Part shown: one piece after another, positions 35,182-35,225 of the stretch
Numbering within the stretch: position 1 is the first letter of the stretch
How the letters are laid out: every line of letters starts with the position of its first letter
From: a virus
Direction: 5' to 3' (one strand)
DNA length: 35,225 bases
IMG/VR virus record: IMGVR_UViG_3300020430_000046
Coordinates: 1-35,225 of that record
Translations under genes and position numbers: made by a program
Notes under the pieces: generated by a model
The model's database searches: none
What the model saw: only the letters and a program-made list of their open reading frames with translations
Told to the model about the DNA's origin: nothing

Positions 35182-35225
35182 TTAACCCTCTTTGTACTCT
35201 TGTATATTGTTTGCTTGAGCGGTTC
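35182..35225 (-). CDS. C-terminal end of an upstream gene (partial)
   Basis: The minus frame reads T-A-Q-A-N-N-I-Q-E-Y-K-E-G and stops at TAA (35182-35184), just before the next ATG at 35176, in the same tight spacing as other junctions. Only 14 codons are visible. Identity cannot be judged. Confidence 0.35.
   Translation of the reverse strand, partial: TAQANNIQEYKEG

Overview
The window looks like a stretch of a lytic tailed-phage genome (Caudoviricetes), probably aquatic or marine. Every convincing gene lies on the minus strand, packed with 1-26 base overlaps. The DNA is AT-rich. Replication, nucleotide, chaperone and repair genes are interleaved with dozens of very small ORFs and five tRNA genes. 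I see no ribosomal, core bacterial metabolic, integrase or transposase genes. No gene-free stretch exceeds 300 bases; the few gaps of 40-120 bases nearly all hold a recognisable sigma70-type promoter. No capsid, portal, terminase or tail gene is identifiable, so the head/tail module must lie elsewhere. The host cannot be named from the sequence.

Layout, in direction of transcription (high to low coordinates). 35.2-27.2 kb: end of an unknown gene, a nucleotidyltransferase-like protein, a C-family DNA polymerase (DnaE type), a YkuD-like cell-wall enzyme, dUTPase, a zinc-finger protein, a CBS-less IMPDH/GMP reductase, two small putative regulators (one a sigma-region-4-like HTH with a Cys cluster), then an acidic repeat protein. 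27.2-20.2 kb: membrane protein, ClpP-like protease, a 422-aa protein with a nuclease-like core, GroEL, coiled-coil membrane protein, glutaredoxin, small unknowns and Hsp20. 20.1-15.3 kb: a free-standing LeuA/CimA-type regulatory domain, UV endonuclease, secreted alpha/beta-hydrolase, SlyD-type FKBP and small SH3-like proteins. 15.2-9.9 kb: small membrane proteins and a lipoprotein, tRNA-Lys and tRNA-Arg, an adenine methylase overlapping a PD-(D/E)XK nuclease, Rnl1-type RNA ligase, and tRNA-Met, tRNA-Pro and tRNA-Ile(UAU). 9.9-0 kb: accessory zone of mostly tiny proteins, a MoxR-like AAA+ ATPase with a metallopeptidase/VWA partner, and a tandem array of 'xGDLV' proteins.

The most unusual structure is the array at about 6.3-8.5 kb, with relatives scattered through the rest. 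About twenty short paralogues begin with a G-D-[LMV]-V motif and look like small SH3/KOW-type beta-barrels. At seven junctions consecutive genes overlap by exactly 14 bases. The same bases encode the last codons of one protein (typically S-E-S-R-stop) and the start of the next (M-K-V-G-D). The preceding codons (E-V-I-S) contain the Shine-Dalgarno sequence of the next gene.

Functionally the window reads as an early/middle region. It covers replication and nucleotide supply (DnaE, dUTPase, GMPR/IMPDH, glutaredoxin), protein folding and turnover (GroEL, Hsp20, SlyD, ClpP), genome protection or host attack (methylase plus nuclease, UvdE, RNA ligase, tRNAs), envelope-directed proteins, and a large set of small, probably host-takeover proteins. 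Near-consensus sigma70 promoters in the gaps imply use of the host vegetative RNA polymerase. Family assignments come from motifs read by eye; no database search was run.
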